The notes: a model not told the origin generated them from the sequence alone. Positions 25,919 to 35,403 are shown, counted from the first letter of the stretch. The stretch: DNA of 64,000 bases from an uncultured Fulvivirga sp. (GCA_947500555.1 CANMSE010000004.1:186001-250000), one strand, 5' to 3'. Translations and numbers: made by a program.

Positions 25919-28090
25919 ATGAATAGCAATCAAATAATTCAGATTATTCGAGATTCTGCCAATATCCTGAATCAGGATTTTGATGGTTTGGCATTACAGG
26001 AAATCGACTCAAGTCCAAGGAGCTATGAGCATGATGAACTTGCCGAGTTTAAGCGCGATCTGATTGAAGCGGCTACTAAGCAGCGGATTATTTATTTGGA
26101 AAATCAGCAGGAGAGTGATGGTTTTGCAGATTTTTTATCAGATGTAGAAATTCCGATCATAGCCTTTGAAGATTCGGGCAAAGACCTTGTTCCGTTGATC
26201 ATCTATAAGCAGAATAGAGAGCTCCAAGTACTGCGTTTGGGAGAGGAAGCTGCTCATACGTTTGATTTTGAAGCTGACTATTGCAATAAAATGTATCGTG
26301 AAGATGGTAAAATCATTTTCATGGGTGTCTTTTCTTATAAAAGCCTGGTTAGTGATGACCCAGAAGATGGTGAAGATACCAAGAAGCTTAACCCTGTTCA
26401 ACGCCTTATTAGACTTTTGTCGGAGGAACGCAAAGACATATTTTATATCTATGTATATGCTGTCTTAGTAGGATTTATAAGTTTGACTTTACCTCTTGGT
26501 ATTCAGGCTACCGTTTCACTTATTTCTGGCGGGGTAGTATTCTCTTCTGTGTATGTATTGATAGGCTTGGTGATCATAGGAGTGTTAGCAACTGGAGGCT
26601 TGCAGGTCATGCAGATAACACTGGTGGAATACCTACAACGAAGAGTATTTACAAAAGCAGCTTTTGAATTCGCATTTCGCGTACCTAGAATTAAGGCTGA
26701 AGCACTGCTCAAATACTATCCTCCCGAGTTGATGAATCGTTTCTTTGATGTATTAACAATTCAAAAAGGATTGCCAAAGTTATTGATTGACTTGTCTGCT
26801 GGCGTTATTCAGATAGCTTTCGGTTTGCTTCTGCTATCATTCTATCATCCATTCTTCGTATTCTTTAGTTTGATATTGGTAGGTATGTTGGTTTTTATCT
26901 TCTACTATACAGGCCCAAAAGGGTTGCAATCTTCTATAAAAGAATCAAAGTTTAAATATAAGGTGGTGTACTGGCTGGAAGAGTTAGCCAGAACAATAAA
27001 CTCATTTAAGTTATCAGGAAACACTCCTTTACCGATTAGAAAAACGGATTATAACGTAAATAATTATCTAAGAAATAGGAAAGCACACTTTGGTATACTG
27101 ATTAGCCAATATGCTTTTATACTGTTATTCAAGGCATTAGTTACAGGTGGTCTATTGATTATTGGAACTGTACTTGTCATCCAGCGAGAGATTACATTGG
27201 GACAGTTTGTAGCTTCAGAAGTTATTATTATTCTGACGTTGAGTTCAGTAGAAAAAATCATAATGTACATGGATGTAGTTTATGATATGCTTACTGCCGT
27301 AGATAAGATATCACAGGTTACAGACTTGCCTTTGGAGAAAAGTGGAGGTTTAGACCTTCCTAAAACCCAGACAGCTGGTTTTTCAATAAGAGCTAAAGAT
27401 CTAAAATACAAGTTTCCGGATGCTCAAGGTTATGCTTTAAAAGGGGTCGATCTAAATATAAAGAGTGGGGAGAGTATATGCCTATCTGGAGCGGGAGGCT
27501 CAGGTAAGACAGTTTTGAGTAATGCTATAGCAGGTCTCAATATTAATTACGAAGGTATTGTCACTGTGGATGGTTACTCTTTGAGAGATTTAGATCTTAC
27601 TAACCTTCGAGATAGGATAGGTAAAAATGTAAGTCAGGAAGATATATTCGAAGGTACGATCATAGAAAATATTCTATTGGCTAAGCCACATGCTAAATCT
27701 GAGGATGCATTGTGGGCAATTGAAATGGCAGGTATAAGAGACGAAATAAATGTGATGCCTGATGGTTTGGACACCCAAATGTTGAGCGGGGGTAAAGGTT
27801 TGCCCAATGGCCTGGTCAATAAAATAATTCTGGCAAGGTGTCTGGCAAAACATCCGGGATTATTAATTCTAAATGACTTTTTTACTGACTTCTTAAAGTC
27901 AGAGAGGCTAAAAATGATAAGTATGCTTACAGATGATTCTAATCCATGGACACTATTAGCTGTATCCAATGACCCAGTGATTATGGCCGCTTGTGACAGA
28001 GTTATCTTGATGGAAGATGGAAAGATTAAATCAGAAGGGCCTTTTGAGACTCTTGTAAAGTCTGAAGAACTTAGTAAAATCATTAATTAA
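25919..28090 (+). CDS. Type I-secretion-like ABC transporter with a degenerate ATPase domain
   Basis: 723 residues. Residues 1-175 are a soluble acidic region where C39-peptidase domains sit in other exporters; no catalytic Cys/His pair is evident. About five membrane helices follow (180-460), then an ABC domain. Walker A GAGGSGKT (524-531, Lys530) and the signature LSGGKG are present. In contrast, the Walker B Asp is Asn652, the catalytic Glu is Asp653 (LLILNDFF), and the H-loop His is Asn684. It may bind but hydrolyse ATP poorly. It forms one set with the HlyD-like and TolC-like genes after it. Confidence 0.85.
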   Translation: MNSNQIIQIIRDSANILNQDFDGLALQEIDSSPRSYEHDELAEFKRDLIEAATKQRIIYLENQQESDGFADFLSDVEIPIIAFEDSGKDLVPLIIYKQNRELQVLRLGEEAAHTFDFEADYCNKMYREDGKIIFMGVFSYKSLVSDDPEDGEDTKKLNPVQRLIRLLSEERKDIFYIYVYAVLVGFISLTLPLGIQATVSLISGGVVFSSVYVLIGLVIIGVLATGGLQVMQITLVEYLQRRVFTKAAFEFAFRVPRIKAEALLKYYPPELMNRFFDVLTIQKGLPKLLIDLSAGVIQIAFGLLLLSFYHPFFVFFSLILVGMLVFIFYYTGPKGLQSSIKESKFKYKVVYWLEELARTINSFKLSGNTPLPIRKTDYNVNNYLRNRKAHFGILISQYAFILLFKALVTGGLLIIGTVLVIQREITLGQFVASEVIIILTLSSVEKIIMYMDVVYDMLTAVDKISQVTDLPLEKSGGLDLPKTQTAGFSIRAKDLKYKFPDAQGYALKGVDLNIKSGESICLSGAGGSGKTVLSNAIAGLNINYEGIVTVDGYSLRDLDLTNLRDRIGKNVSQEDIFEGTIIENILLAKPHAKSEDALWAIEMAGIRDEINVMPDGLDTQMLSGGKGLPNGLVNKIILARCLAKHPGLLILNDFFTDFLKSERLKMISMLTDDSNPWTLLAVSNDPVIMAACDRVILMEDGKIKSEGPFETLVKSEELSKIIN

Positions 28091-28095
28091 AAGAC

Positions 28096-29454
28096 ATGAA
28101 CCTTAAAGAAGAGTTAACTGACAATCAGTTATACACCCTGAAGATTCTCAAGACACCTAGTGCCGGTAAAAATTTGGCTAAGTGGCTTATGGGTTTAGGT
28201 GGAGTGTTTTTTATCATGCTTTTTGTGCCCTGGCAGCAGAACATTAGAGGTACGGGTAAGTTAACAGCGTTTACTCCTGGCAATCGTCCTCAGTCTGTAG
28301 AATCTGCCATACCAGGACGAATTGCCAGCTGGAATATTCGTGAAGGTCAGTACGTCAATAAGGGCGATACTATTCTAACCCTAAGTGAGATTAAGGATAA
28401 GTTTTTTGATCCTCAATTATTAACAAGGCTTTCTGAGCAGGTAGAAGCTAAGGAAGGTAGTATTGAGTCTAAAGGATTGAAAGCAAATGCGCTACGAAAC
28501 CAGATCAAGGCGTTGAGGAGAGCGTTAGGTGTTAAGTATGAGCAGGCAGAGAACAAAGTAGTACAAACCCAATTAAAGTTAGTAAGTGATAGTGTTGATT
28601 ATGAAGCACAAAAAGTAAGGTTTAGCAACTTTGAAAATCAGTATGTAAGGAATAAAACACTGTATGAGGCTGGCAACATTGCTTTAACAAAGTTCCAGGA
28701 TATTGAGTCCAAATATCAGGAAGCCAAGATGAAGAATGTATCCGCTTATAATAAGTTCCTACAAACAAAAGCTGAACTCATCAATGCTCAAATAAACCTT
28801 TCGGGAGTTGAGGCTGAATATCAGGATAAGATTAGTAAAGCAGAATCAGATTTAAACTCGACTTTGGCAAGTCTATTTGATGCGGAGGCTTCTTTAGCCA
28901 AATTAAGGAATGAATTGGCAAACATGACCATTAGAAATGATCAATATCAGATTATTACTCCACAGTCTGGTTTTATTGTGAAAGCAATGCAAGCTGGTAT
29001 TGGTGAAACTATTAAAGAAGGTGAAGCCGTAGTAACTATTGTCCCTTCAAATCCTGATTTGGCCGTAGAAATGTATGTCAAGGCGATGGATGTACCCCTT
29101 ATAGGTATAGGTAGACCGGTGAGAATTGAATTTGACGGATGGCCTGCATTGCAATTTTCAGGATGGCCCAGCGTTTCAGTTGGTACTTTCGGTGGAATTG
29201 TAACTGTTAAAGACCGGGTGAGTAGTAGGCCTGGAGAATTTCGTATTCTAGTGACACCTGATCCTGATGATGAACCCTGGCCCGATCGATTAAGAATGGG
29301 GTCTGGTACCAAAGGATGGGTGATGTTGGATGATGTGCCTGTCTGGTATGAAATTTGGCGACAGTTGAATGGTTTCCCTCCTAGCTTATATGAGGCACCC
29401 ACTGAAGAGAAAGCAAAAGACAATAAATCCACAAAAAAAGAAGGAAAGAAGTGA
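28096..29454 (+). CDS. HlyD-family membrane fusion protein
   Basis: 452 residues. One inner-membrane helix near residues 30-46 (WLMGLGGVFFIMLFVPW), a lipoyl-like barrel half around 60-95 (SVESAIPGRIASWNIREGQYVNKGD), and a long periplasmic coiled coil (about 110-270). The matching barrel half follows, with QYQIITPQSGFIVKAMQAGIGETIKEGE, and the tail is lysine-rich. It starts 5 bases after the ABC gene and its stop overlaps the TolC-like start (GTGA), so the three are coupled. It bridges the exporter and the outer-membrane channel. Confidence 0.92.
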   Translation: MNLKEELTDNQLYTLKILKTPSAGKNLAKWLMGLGGVFFIMLFVPWQQNIRGTGKLTAFTPGNRPQSVESAIPGRIASWNIREGQYVNKGDTILTLSEIKDKFFDPQLLTRLSEQVEAKEGSIESKGLKANALRNQIKALRRALGVKYEQAENKVVQTQLKLVSDSVDYEAQKVRFSNFENQYVRNKTLYEAGNIALTKFQDIESKYQEAKMKNVSAYNKFLQTKAELINAQINLSGVEAEYQDKISKAESDLNSTLASLFDAEASLAKLRNELANMTIRNDQYQIITPQSGFIVKAMQAGIGETIKEGEAVVTIVPSNPDLAVEMYVKAMDVPLIGIGRPVRIEFDGWPALQFSGWPSVSVGTFGGIVTVKDRVSSRPGEFRILVTPDPDDEPWPDRLRMGSGTKGWVMLDDVPVWYEIWRQLNGFPPSLYEAPTEEKAKDNKSTKKEGKK

Positions 29455-30896
29455 TAAGAGGATTCGTAATAGTTGCGCTGTTTTCTTTTTATACTCCTGT
29501 ACTCGCTCAAGGCTCAATAAGCGAGGAGTCGGCAGAGATGGATACTGTCATTCTCGCTTTTGATGAATTCTATGGGTTGGTTATAGAGAATCATCCGGTT
29601 GTAAAACAAGCTAATTTATTGACGAGGGATGCAGCTCAGCAATTGAGGCTGGCTCGAGGTTCTTTCGACCCTAAGTTAGAAGGCGCCTTTGATTTTAAGA
29701 ACTTCAAGGATACTGAATATTATAATAAGCTCGATGTATCGTTAAAAATTCCTGTTTGGTTTCCAGTGGATCCTAAGGTGGGTGTAGAGCGTAATCGTGG
29801 AGATGAGTTTTTAAATGACGAAGATTTTATATCAAGCTCTACCAATAATCAACAGATTTATGCAGGCGTATCGGTACCTATTGGCCAAGGGCTATTTATT
29901 GATAAGCGCAGAGCTACCGTTAGAAAGGCTCAAGTACTTCAGGATATGGCTGAAGCAGAGCAAATTAAAGAGATAAATAAGATATTACTGACGGCTACAA
30001 AGGACTATTGGGAATGGTTTTTTGCTTATAATAATTATGTTTTAATGCGGCAGAGTATCTTACTGGCTCAAGATATATTCGATCGTACTAAGATAGCTCA
30101 CGACTATGGGGAAGCTGCTCCAATAGACACTGTGCAAGCTAAGATCAACCTACTGAACAGGGTGACTGCTATGCAGCAGGCTAACATTGCAAGAATTAGG
30201 GCTGCTTTTAACTTAGCTAATCACCTCTGGACACCGCAGGGAGCCCCTCTGGAATTGGAAGATAATGTAAGGCCTCAAGACCCGGAGGTAAATTTTTTGG
30301 AGGATGACCTTTTGACACAATTGGTTGAGCTAGCCAGAGAAAATCATCCGGAAATCAGGAAGCTTGAATTGAAAAATGAATCGCTGGCAATTGACTTGCG
30401 CCTTGCCCGCGAAAATATGAAGCCCAGGCTGGATATAAACTATTTTCTGTTAGATCAGCCTATAGATACAAATGGAGATCAAAACTTTGTGGCCTTTGAT
30501 GAAAATTACAAAGTAGGAGTGGACTTTGCATTCCCAATTTTTTTAAGGAAAGAGCGTGCCAAAGTAGCTCAAACCAATATCAAAATTGCTGATAATAACT
30601 TTCAATTAAATTTCACGGAGCGTACTGTTATTAATGAGATTAACGGTCAATATAATTCGGCAGTAACTACTGCTAATATATTAGGTCAGCAACAAGAGAT
30701 GGTCAATAACTACCAGTTGATTTTGATTGCCGAGCGCTTGAATCTTGTCAATGGAGAAAGTGATTTATTCAAATTGAACATTCAAATGGATAAGCTTATT
30801 GAATCTCAAAGTAAGCTTTTGAAGCTGCAGTCATCTTACCAAAAAGATGTGGCTACCCTCTATTGGGCTGCTGGAATTGCTAATTTGGGAAATTGA
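29451..30896 (+). CDS. TolC-family outer-membrane channel
   Basis: 481 residues, starting at GTG (29451-29453), which overlaps the HlyD stop by 4 bases. Signal peptide FVIVALFSFYTPVLAQ, then the two TolC-type helix-hairpin repeats (about 45-250 and 265-470) with 'ENHPVVKQANLLTRDAAQQL' and 'ENHPEIRKLELKNESLAIDL' at matching places. It forms the trimeric exit duct of the export system. No secreted substrate gene is adjacent. Confidence 0.92.
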   Translation: MIRGFVIVALFSFYTPVLAQGSISEESAEMDTVILAFDEFYGLVIENHPVVKQANLLTRDAAQQLRLARGSFDPKLEGAFDFKNFKDTEYYNKLDVSLKIPVWFPVDPKVGVERNRGDEFLNDEDFISSSTNNQQIYAGVSVPIGQGLFIDKRRATVRKAQVLQDMAEAEQIKEINKILLTATKDYWEWFFAYNNYVLMRQSILLAQDIFDRTKIAHDYGEAAPIDTVQAKINLLNRVTAMQQANIARIRAAFNLANHLWTPQGAPLELEDNVRPQDPEVNFLEDDLLTQLVELARENHPEIRKLELKNESLAIDLRLARENMKPRLDINYFLLDQPIDTNGDQNFVAFDENYKVGVDFAFPIFLRKERAKVAQTNIKIADNNFQLNFTERTVINEINGQYNSAVTTANILGQQQEMVNNYQLILIAERLNLVNGESDLFKLNIQMDKLIESQSKLLKLQSSYQKDVATLYWAAGIANLGN

Positions 30897-30932
30897 TCAA
30901 TTAGACTTTATTAGTCATCTTATCTTCAGAAT

Positions 30933-31883
30933 TTGATTGAACTCAAAAACATATCGAAGGGCTATACTGAAGATCAAGCAGCTTTAATCGATATTAATCT
31001 CACAGTTAATCGGTTATCCAGGCTTGGAATAGTAGGAGAGACAGGATCAGGAAAATCCACTTTACTACGTTTGATTGCAGGTCTGGAGCAACCTGATACA
31101 GGTGCAGTGATATTTAATAGTGAAAGGGTACTTGGTCCACAAGAAAAGTTAGTTTCAGGACATAAAGAAATAGCCTATTTATCCCAATACTTTAATCTTC
31201 CAAAGTTTATTACAGTAGCTCAATACCTCGATAATGCCTATGAATTATCTGATGAGGAGTCTGATAGGATCAACCAAGCATGTCAAATAGAACATTTACT
31301 ACAGAAGGATACACAAGAGCTTTCAGGAGGAGAGAAGCAGCGAGTTTCATTCGCTAAATCGTTAACTCAATCGCCTACAGCGCTGCTCTTGGATGAGCCA
31401 TTTTCCAACCTTGACTTTATTCATAAAAGAGTTATAAAAGGAGTTATTGAATCTATTGAGAAAGAACTTGGAACTACTGTAATAATGGTGGCTCATGACC
31501 CGAGAGATATTTTGGGTTGGGCGGAGCAGGTTTTAGTATTAAAAAATGGTGAAGTAGTTCAAATGACTTCGGCTCAAAAAACTTATGATGATCCTAAAAA
31601 TGAGTATGTAGCCGGATTGTTTGGTAGTTATAATTTAGTTGATCCAAGTTATTGGAATATAGAATCCTCTAGCAGGAAGACAGGAGAAAAAATAATCGTA
31701 CGACCAGAACAATTTCAAATTTCAACCAATGAAAATGGTATGCCAGGTATAGTTGAAAAAGTACTTTTCCAAGGAAGTTATGATGAATTAATGATTCAAA
31801 TTCAAAATACCAAAGTAACAGTACTGGCTTCGGTTAATTCTTATAGAAAAGGAGATAAAATCAACTTACTTATCCATAAATAG
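30933..31883 (+). CDS. ABC-transporter ATPase (PotA/CysA-like)
   Basis: 316 residues. The start is TTG (30933-30935), giving the usual N-terminus MIELKNISKGY; no in-frame ATG is near. All nucleotide-binding motifs are intact: Walker A GETGSGKS (35-42), Q-loop, signature LSGGEKQ, Walker B LLLDEP, and H-loop MVAHDP. The C-terminal ~85 residues (IIVRPEQFQIS...GIVEKVLFQGSYDELMIQI) look like a TOBE domain, the mark of importer ATPases. No permease is in the window. It lies 36 bases after the TolC gene, so it may be part of the export operon, or an orphan. Confidence 0.88.
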   Translation: MIELKNISKGYTEDQAALIDINLTVNRLSRLGIVGETGSGKSTLLRLIAGLEQPDTGAVIFNSERVLGPQEKLVSGHKEIAYLSQYFNLPKFITVAQYLDNAYELSDEESDRINQACQIEHLLQKDTQELSGGEKQRVSFAKSLTQSPTALLLDEPFSNLDFIHKRVIKGVIESIEKELGTTVIMVAHDPRDILGWAEQVLVLKNGEVVQMTSAQKTYDDPKNEYVAGLFGSYNLVDPSYWNIESSSRKTGEKIIVRPEQFQISTNENGMPGIVEKVLFQGSYDELMIQIQNTKVTVLASVNSYRKGDKINLLIHK

Positions 31884-31890
31884 CAGGTTT

Positions 31891-32193
31891 TCAGTCTCCA
31901 TGACTGTACATCTTATCTTTCTTTTTCTCTAACTGGCGCCTCATTACATCAAACACCTTGTTAATTGCGAGAGAGAATTTTTCATTTTCTTCTCTCACGA
32001 ATATTGGATTACCTGGCATTCTCATTTCAAGCTCGACAATACACGTCCTTTTAGCTCTATCTCCTGACTTTAGGTAGACAATAGCGTGTGTCAACCAAGA
32101 ATATCGGGCTTCCAGCTTATTAAGCTCTTGTTTTATTCTAGTTTCAAGTGTCTCGCTTCTATCCATTTCTACGAACTCTATTTCTACTTGCAT
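31891..32193 (-). CDS. hpf: Ribosome hibernation promoting factor (HPF/RaiA)
   Basis: 100 residues, the length of short HPF/RaiA. Sequence features: 'FVEMDRSETLETRIKQELNKLEARY' helix, LTHAIVYLKSG, 'CIVELEMRMPGNPIFVREENEKF' and a closing 'AINKVFDVMRRQLEKKKDKM'. These basic helices bind the ribosome and block translation in stationary phase. It converges with the ABC ATPase gene (7-base gap). Confidence 0.88.
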   Translation of the reverse strand: MQVEIEFVEMDRSETLETRIKQELNKLEARYSWLTHAIVYLKSGDRAKRTCIVELEMRMPGNPIFVREENEKFSLAINKVFDVMRRQLEKKKDKMYSHGD

Positions 32194-32358
32194 GGCTCTT
32201 TGTTTTCTTTTAAAAATAGGAGCGACAGGTCTACTTTTTTTTGATCTAATGCAGTTCAGGTTATGATTAAGATCAGGTGTATGTAGGTCAGCCTTTATTT
32301 AATGTAGATGAGGTAAGAATCAATATAATTGAGAGTGAATAATTACTAACGCTTTAAA

Positions 32359-32814
32359 CTATATGATAGTAAATGATGATGTAAGACCTACTGAAAAGTT
32401 TCCGGGTAACTTATGAACTCCAAAAATTGCCCTGGAATGTTGCCCTTTATCTTCAAGTACACTTACAAAAAGATCTGAAGCTCCGTTGACTACTTCTGGA
32501 GCGTCATCCCAGCCATCGGCCGCTTGGAAGTAGGCATCAATATGATTTAGGCCAACTAATCGTTCGAAGCCCACTTTGTTTTCGAGTTGAGCGAGGACAT
32601 TTAAAGCACAGAGTTTCATTGCTTCATAACCCTCTTTGGTAGATACTTCATCACCTAACCTTCCCTGGTGGAGATATTCCTCATTTAATATTGGAAATTG
32701 GATTGCTAAGTACGCTATGTTTTCCCGAACGTTAACAGAAACATAATTACCACCAGGTGTTGAGATGTTTGGAAGCTTTAGGTTAAGCTGTTCTAATTTA
32801 TCTAATGGAGACAT
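32359..32814 (-). CDS. RidA/YjgF-family protein
   Basis: The ATG at 32814 gives 151 residues and avoids overlapping the upstream permease gene; a longer frame starts at 32853. Features include YVSVNVRENIAYLAIQFP, 'YEAMKLCALNVLAQLENKVGFERL' and 'VVNGASDLFVSVLEDKGQHSR' with the RidA Arg near the end. It may have deaminase activity toward reactive enamines/imines. It is of the longer AtuF-like subgroup rather than the short RidA; that grouping is from memory. It lies 13 bases after the TauE-like gene. Confidence 0.8.
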   Translation of the reverse strand: MSPLDKLEQLNLKLPNISTPGGNYVSVNVRENIAYLAIQFPILNEEYLHQGRLGDEVSTKEGYEAMKLCALNVLAQLENKVGFERLVGLNHIDAYFQAADGWDDAPEVVNGASDLFVSVLEDKGQHSRAIFGVHKLPGNFSVGLTSSFTII

Positions 32815-32827
32815 CAATAATAATTCT

Positions 32828-33577
32828 TTAAAAAAACCAAAGTTTAATAGCAAGCGCAGAAACAGTAACTACCAGAATTCGTTTGATCCACTTATCACCT
32901 TTTTTAACTGACCATCTGCTTGTAACCCATCCACCAATTGCATTACCTGCAGCTAGTGTAAGTCCATATTCCCAGTTAATAACATCCTCGTAAATAAAAA
33001 CGGCTACGGCTGATAGGGTATAAATCAATGCTACGAAGACCTTAGCACTATTTGTCTTAACGAGACTAAAGCCATTAATTGTTGTCAACGCAGCTATCAT
33101 CAAAAACCCAACACCTGCCTGGATAAACCCACCATAGATACCGATAAAGAAAAAGACTATAATGCCAACTAGATTACTTTTAAAGTCAGTTTTCTCAGTA
33201 ATGGCCTCACCAGTTTTTATAGGCTTAAAAATGGTGATTAAAACGACCACCAGCATAATTACAGCAATTACTCTATTGAAAAGCTGATCGTCAAGGTTTG
33301 TCGAAATTTTAGCTCCTATTATGGCACCTACAAAAGCTGAAAGAGCTATATACAGACTGTAGGGCCAGGCATGGACCCCTTTCGAGCGAAAGCCTGCCAC
33401 AGCAAAAATATTTTGTCCTATAATTCCTAATCGATTAGATGCATTTGCTATTGTAGCCGGCAGGCCCATAAAAATGAGAACTGGTAGTGAGACAAGGGAA
33501 CCACCACCTGAAGTTACATTTAAGAAACTAGCAAACATTCCAGTAGCTAAAAGCAGGACAATTTCAGATAATGACAT
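32828..33577 (-). CDS. TauE/SafE-family membrane permease
   Basis: 249 residues with about eight hydrophobic helices and the TauE/SafE hallmarks near the N-terminus (FLNVTSGGGSLVSLPVLIFMGLPATIANASNR) and in the middle (YGGFIQAGVGFLMIAAL). It transports sulfite or other small anions across the inner membrane; substrate not predictable. It is the first gene of a two-gene run with the RidA-like gene, with a divergent or convergent gap on either side. Confidence 0.9.
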   Translation of the reverse strand: MSLSEIVLLLATGMFASFLNVTSGGGSLVSLPVLIFMGLPATIANASNRLGIIGQNIFAVAGFRSKGVHAWPYSLYIALSAFVGAIIGAKISTNLDDQLFNRVIAVIMLVVVLITIFKPIKTGEAITEKTDFKSNLVGIIVFFFIGIYGGFIQAGVGFLMIAALTTINGFSLVKTNSAKVFVALIYTLSAVAVFIYEDVINWEYGLTLAAGNAIGGWVTSRWSVKKGDKWIKRILVVTVSALAIKLWFF

Positions 33578-33614
33578 AAGAGCTGAACAAATTATATTTT
33601 CAAGATCTAAATAT

Positions 33615-33648
33615 ATAATAAAAAAGCACTGGGCTAATTACCCAGTGC
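33615..33648 (-). terminator. Rho-independent terminator
   Basis: On the minus strand GCACTGGG-TAATTAG-CCCAGTGC followed by TTTTTT. Eight-bp GC-rich stem, 28 bases after the M56/M23 stop codon. On the plus strand the T-run is missing. Confidence 0.9.
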
Positions 33649-33675
33649 CTTTAAAATAGAGGAGTAAAAATACTT

Positions 33676-35022
33676 TTAACAGTCGTCTAGCTCTTTAAGG
33701 ACTAGTCGAGGATCAACGGGCAAACCATTTTCATGCACTTCAAAATGTAAATGTGGTCCTGTTGATCTTCCTGAAGAACCTGTATAGCCTATCACCTGGC
33801 CTTTAGTTACGAATGTGTTAGGAACAACAATGAAACTCTTAAGATGAGAGTATTTTGTTTGATATTTTTCTGAATGTTTAATCTTAATAAAATAACCATG
33901 ATGCTCATTAAATTCCGCTGCTTCGACCAAGCCATCTGAAGTAGCATAAACGGGAGTACCCATTGCAGCTCGTAAGTCGATGCCGGTATGAAGTTTTTCA
34001 AATTTTAATGTAGGGTGCATAGTCGTACCGAAATGAGAAGTGACCTTTAATTCTGCATTTTTATCTAATGGTAAAATAGAAGGTTTATTGTCTTGAGCTA
34101 CTGCAACTATAGGCTGAACAAATTCATTTACAGGGGCTTTTATTTCTTTACTTGTTGTTAGTGCGAATAAAATGATGGTAATAGGAAGTATTCCTAAAAG
34201 GGTCATTTTTCCGATTGAACTGGTTTTCTTTTTTGACATCATGACAATTCTATTTTTGAGTGGGACATTAAAGTATAATTTGAGTGGAGCTTGATAGTCT
34301 CCATTGGTAGCTACAGATAGCAGCAATGACTGGTAATGGCATACATTCCTTCCTTTGTTGATTACAGCTTCATCAGCAATAAATTCCAGATTGGCTCTGA
34401 GCTCCTTTTTTAATAAATAGGCAAAAGGATTGAACCATAATATGATCAGTAGAAACTCGCTAAATAGTAGATCAATGAAGTGCTGTTGTCTAATATGAAC
34501 TAACTCGTGGTCTATTACTTCAGGAGGTACTGCATCTTTCCAAAGTTTAGGAAGATATATACTCCTAAAAAGAGAAAAAGGCTGTCTTATGCGTTCATTA
34601 TAATAAAAAGGGACTGAATGCTCTAATGATTTTTCACTTGATCTTTGCACTTTGTAAAGGGTCAAAAGAGAATATAAGATTTTAATAAACAAAAGTGAGC
34701 AACCACCAATATAGATAAGGAACAACCAATTTGTAGCTTCTTTTTTATCACTATTAACCGAACCTAACTTTTGTTTTAAACTGGCTACTTCATTTAACAA
34801 AATGGTATCAAATGAAACTTCATTGAGGTTTTGCTCTAAGCTTTCAGAACTTTTGTTTTCAAGCGTTATTTCATCCATCAAAGGCACCAAAAGAGAGAGT
34901 AGTATTGCACATACGAAATAGACTCGTATCAGATTGAAATGAGTTACATTCCTTAAAGCTAACTTGTAATAAGCCCAAAATATGAAAACACCTACGCTTG
35001 CAAGTAATAAGTAAGTAATCAT
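33676..35022 (-). CDS. M56 (BlaR1-type) / M23 double metallopeptidase
   Basis: 448 residues. N-terminal helices (1-140 or so), then an M56 domain with the zinc motif HELVH (DHELVHIRQQHF) and a further membrane segment (IGKMTLLGILPITIILFAL). A periplasmic C-terminal M23/LytM endopeptidase domain follows, with HTGIDLRAAMGTPVYATSDG and GPHLHFEVHENG carrying the H-x-H zinc residues. Such proteins sense cell-wall damage: the M56 part cleaves repressors, while the M23 part may act on or bind peptidoglycan. Its start overlaps the BlaI stop by 4 bases. Confidence 0.9.
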   Translation of the reverse strand: MITYLLLASVGVFIFWAYYKLALRNVTHFNLIRVYFVCAILLSLLVPLMDEITLENKSSESLEQNLNEVSFDTILLNEVASLKQKLGSVNSDKKEATNWLFLIYIGGCSLLFIKILYSLLTLYKVQRSSEKSLEHSVPFYYNERIRQPFSLFRSIYLPKLWKDAVPPEVIDHELVHIRQQHFIDLLFSEFLLIILWFNPFAYLLKKELRANLEFIADEAVINKGRNVCHYQSLLLSVATNGDYQAPLKLYFNVPLKNRIVMMSKKKTSSIGKMTLLGILPITIILFALTTSKEIKAPVNEFVQPIVAVAQDNKPSILPLDKNAELKVTSHFGTTMHPTLKFEKLHTGIDLRAAMGTPVYATSDGLVEAAEFNEHHGYFIKIKHSEKYQTKYSHLKSFIVVPNTFVTKGQVIGYTGSSGRSTGPHLHFEVHENGLPVDPRLVLKELDDC

Positions 35023-35393
35023 GCTTTTTTTCTTTTCTTAAGTTGATCATCTATTTCTTTTCTGATGGCCTCCAGCTCTTCGATACTGACGTCAGATTTA
35101 GCAAAGAAGTTGGCAAAACCTTGATAGGAATTTTCAAAAAAAGTGGACACTACTCGCTTAAAATGTTTCTGGAAATAAACTTCCTTTTTAATCAAGGGAA
35201 AATATTCATTGACTTTACCATAGGTGTTATGACCTATAAATTCTTTTTTTACTAGTACCCTTATCACTGTGGATACGGTAGGATACGCAGGTTTGGGGTC
35301 TGGCATACCATCTACAATATCTTTCAGGAAGCCTTTTTCTATGCTCCAAAGCACTTGCATGACTTGTTCTTCTGCTTTAGTCAATTCTTTCAT
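35019..35393 (-). CDS. BlaI/MecI/CopY-family repressor
   Basis: 124 residues, a typical winged-helix repressor: 'LTKAEEQVMQVLWSIEKGFLKDIVDGMPDP' helix-turn-helix start, AYPTVSTVIRVLVKKEFI recognition helix region, and a C-terminal dimer helix with the basic end KKRKKA. It is the first gene of the pair with M56/M23, which should cleave it. AT-rich TATAATTATA repeats directly upstream (35404-35445) are a plausible operator. Confidence 0.9.
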   Translation of the reverse strand: MKELTKAEEQVMQVLWSIEKGFLKDIVDGMPDPKPAYPTVSTVIRVLVKKEFIGHNTYGKVNEYFPLIKKEVYFQKHFKRVVSTFFENSYQGFANFFAKSDVSIEELEAIRKEIDDQLKKRKKA

Positions 35394-35403
35394 AGCTCAA
35401 ATA

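Noticed and set aside
32815..32853. Longer start for the RidA-like gene at 32853
   Set aside because: It would overlap the end of the TauE-like gene; the ATG at 32814 gives the usual N-terminus of the family.
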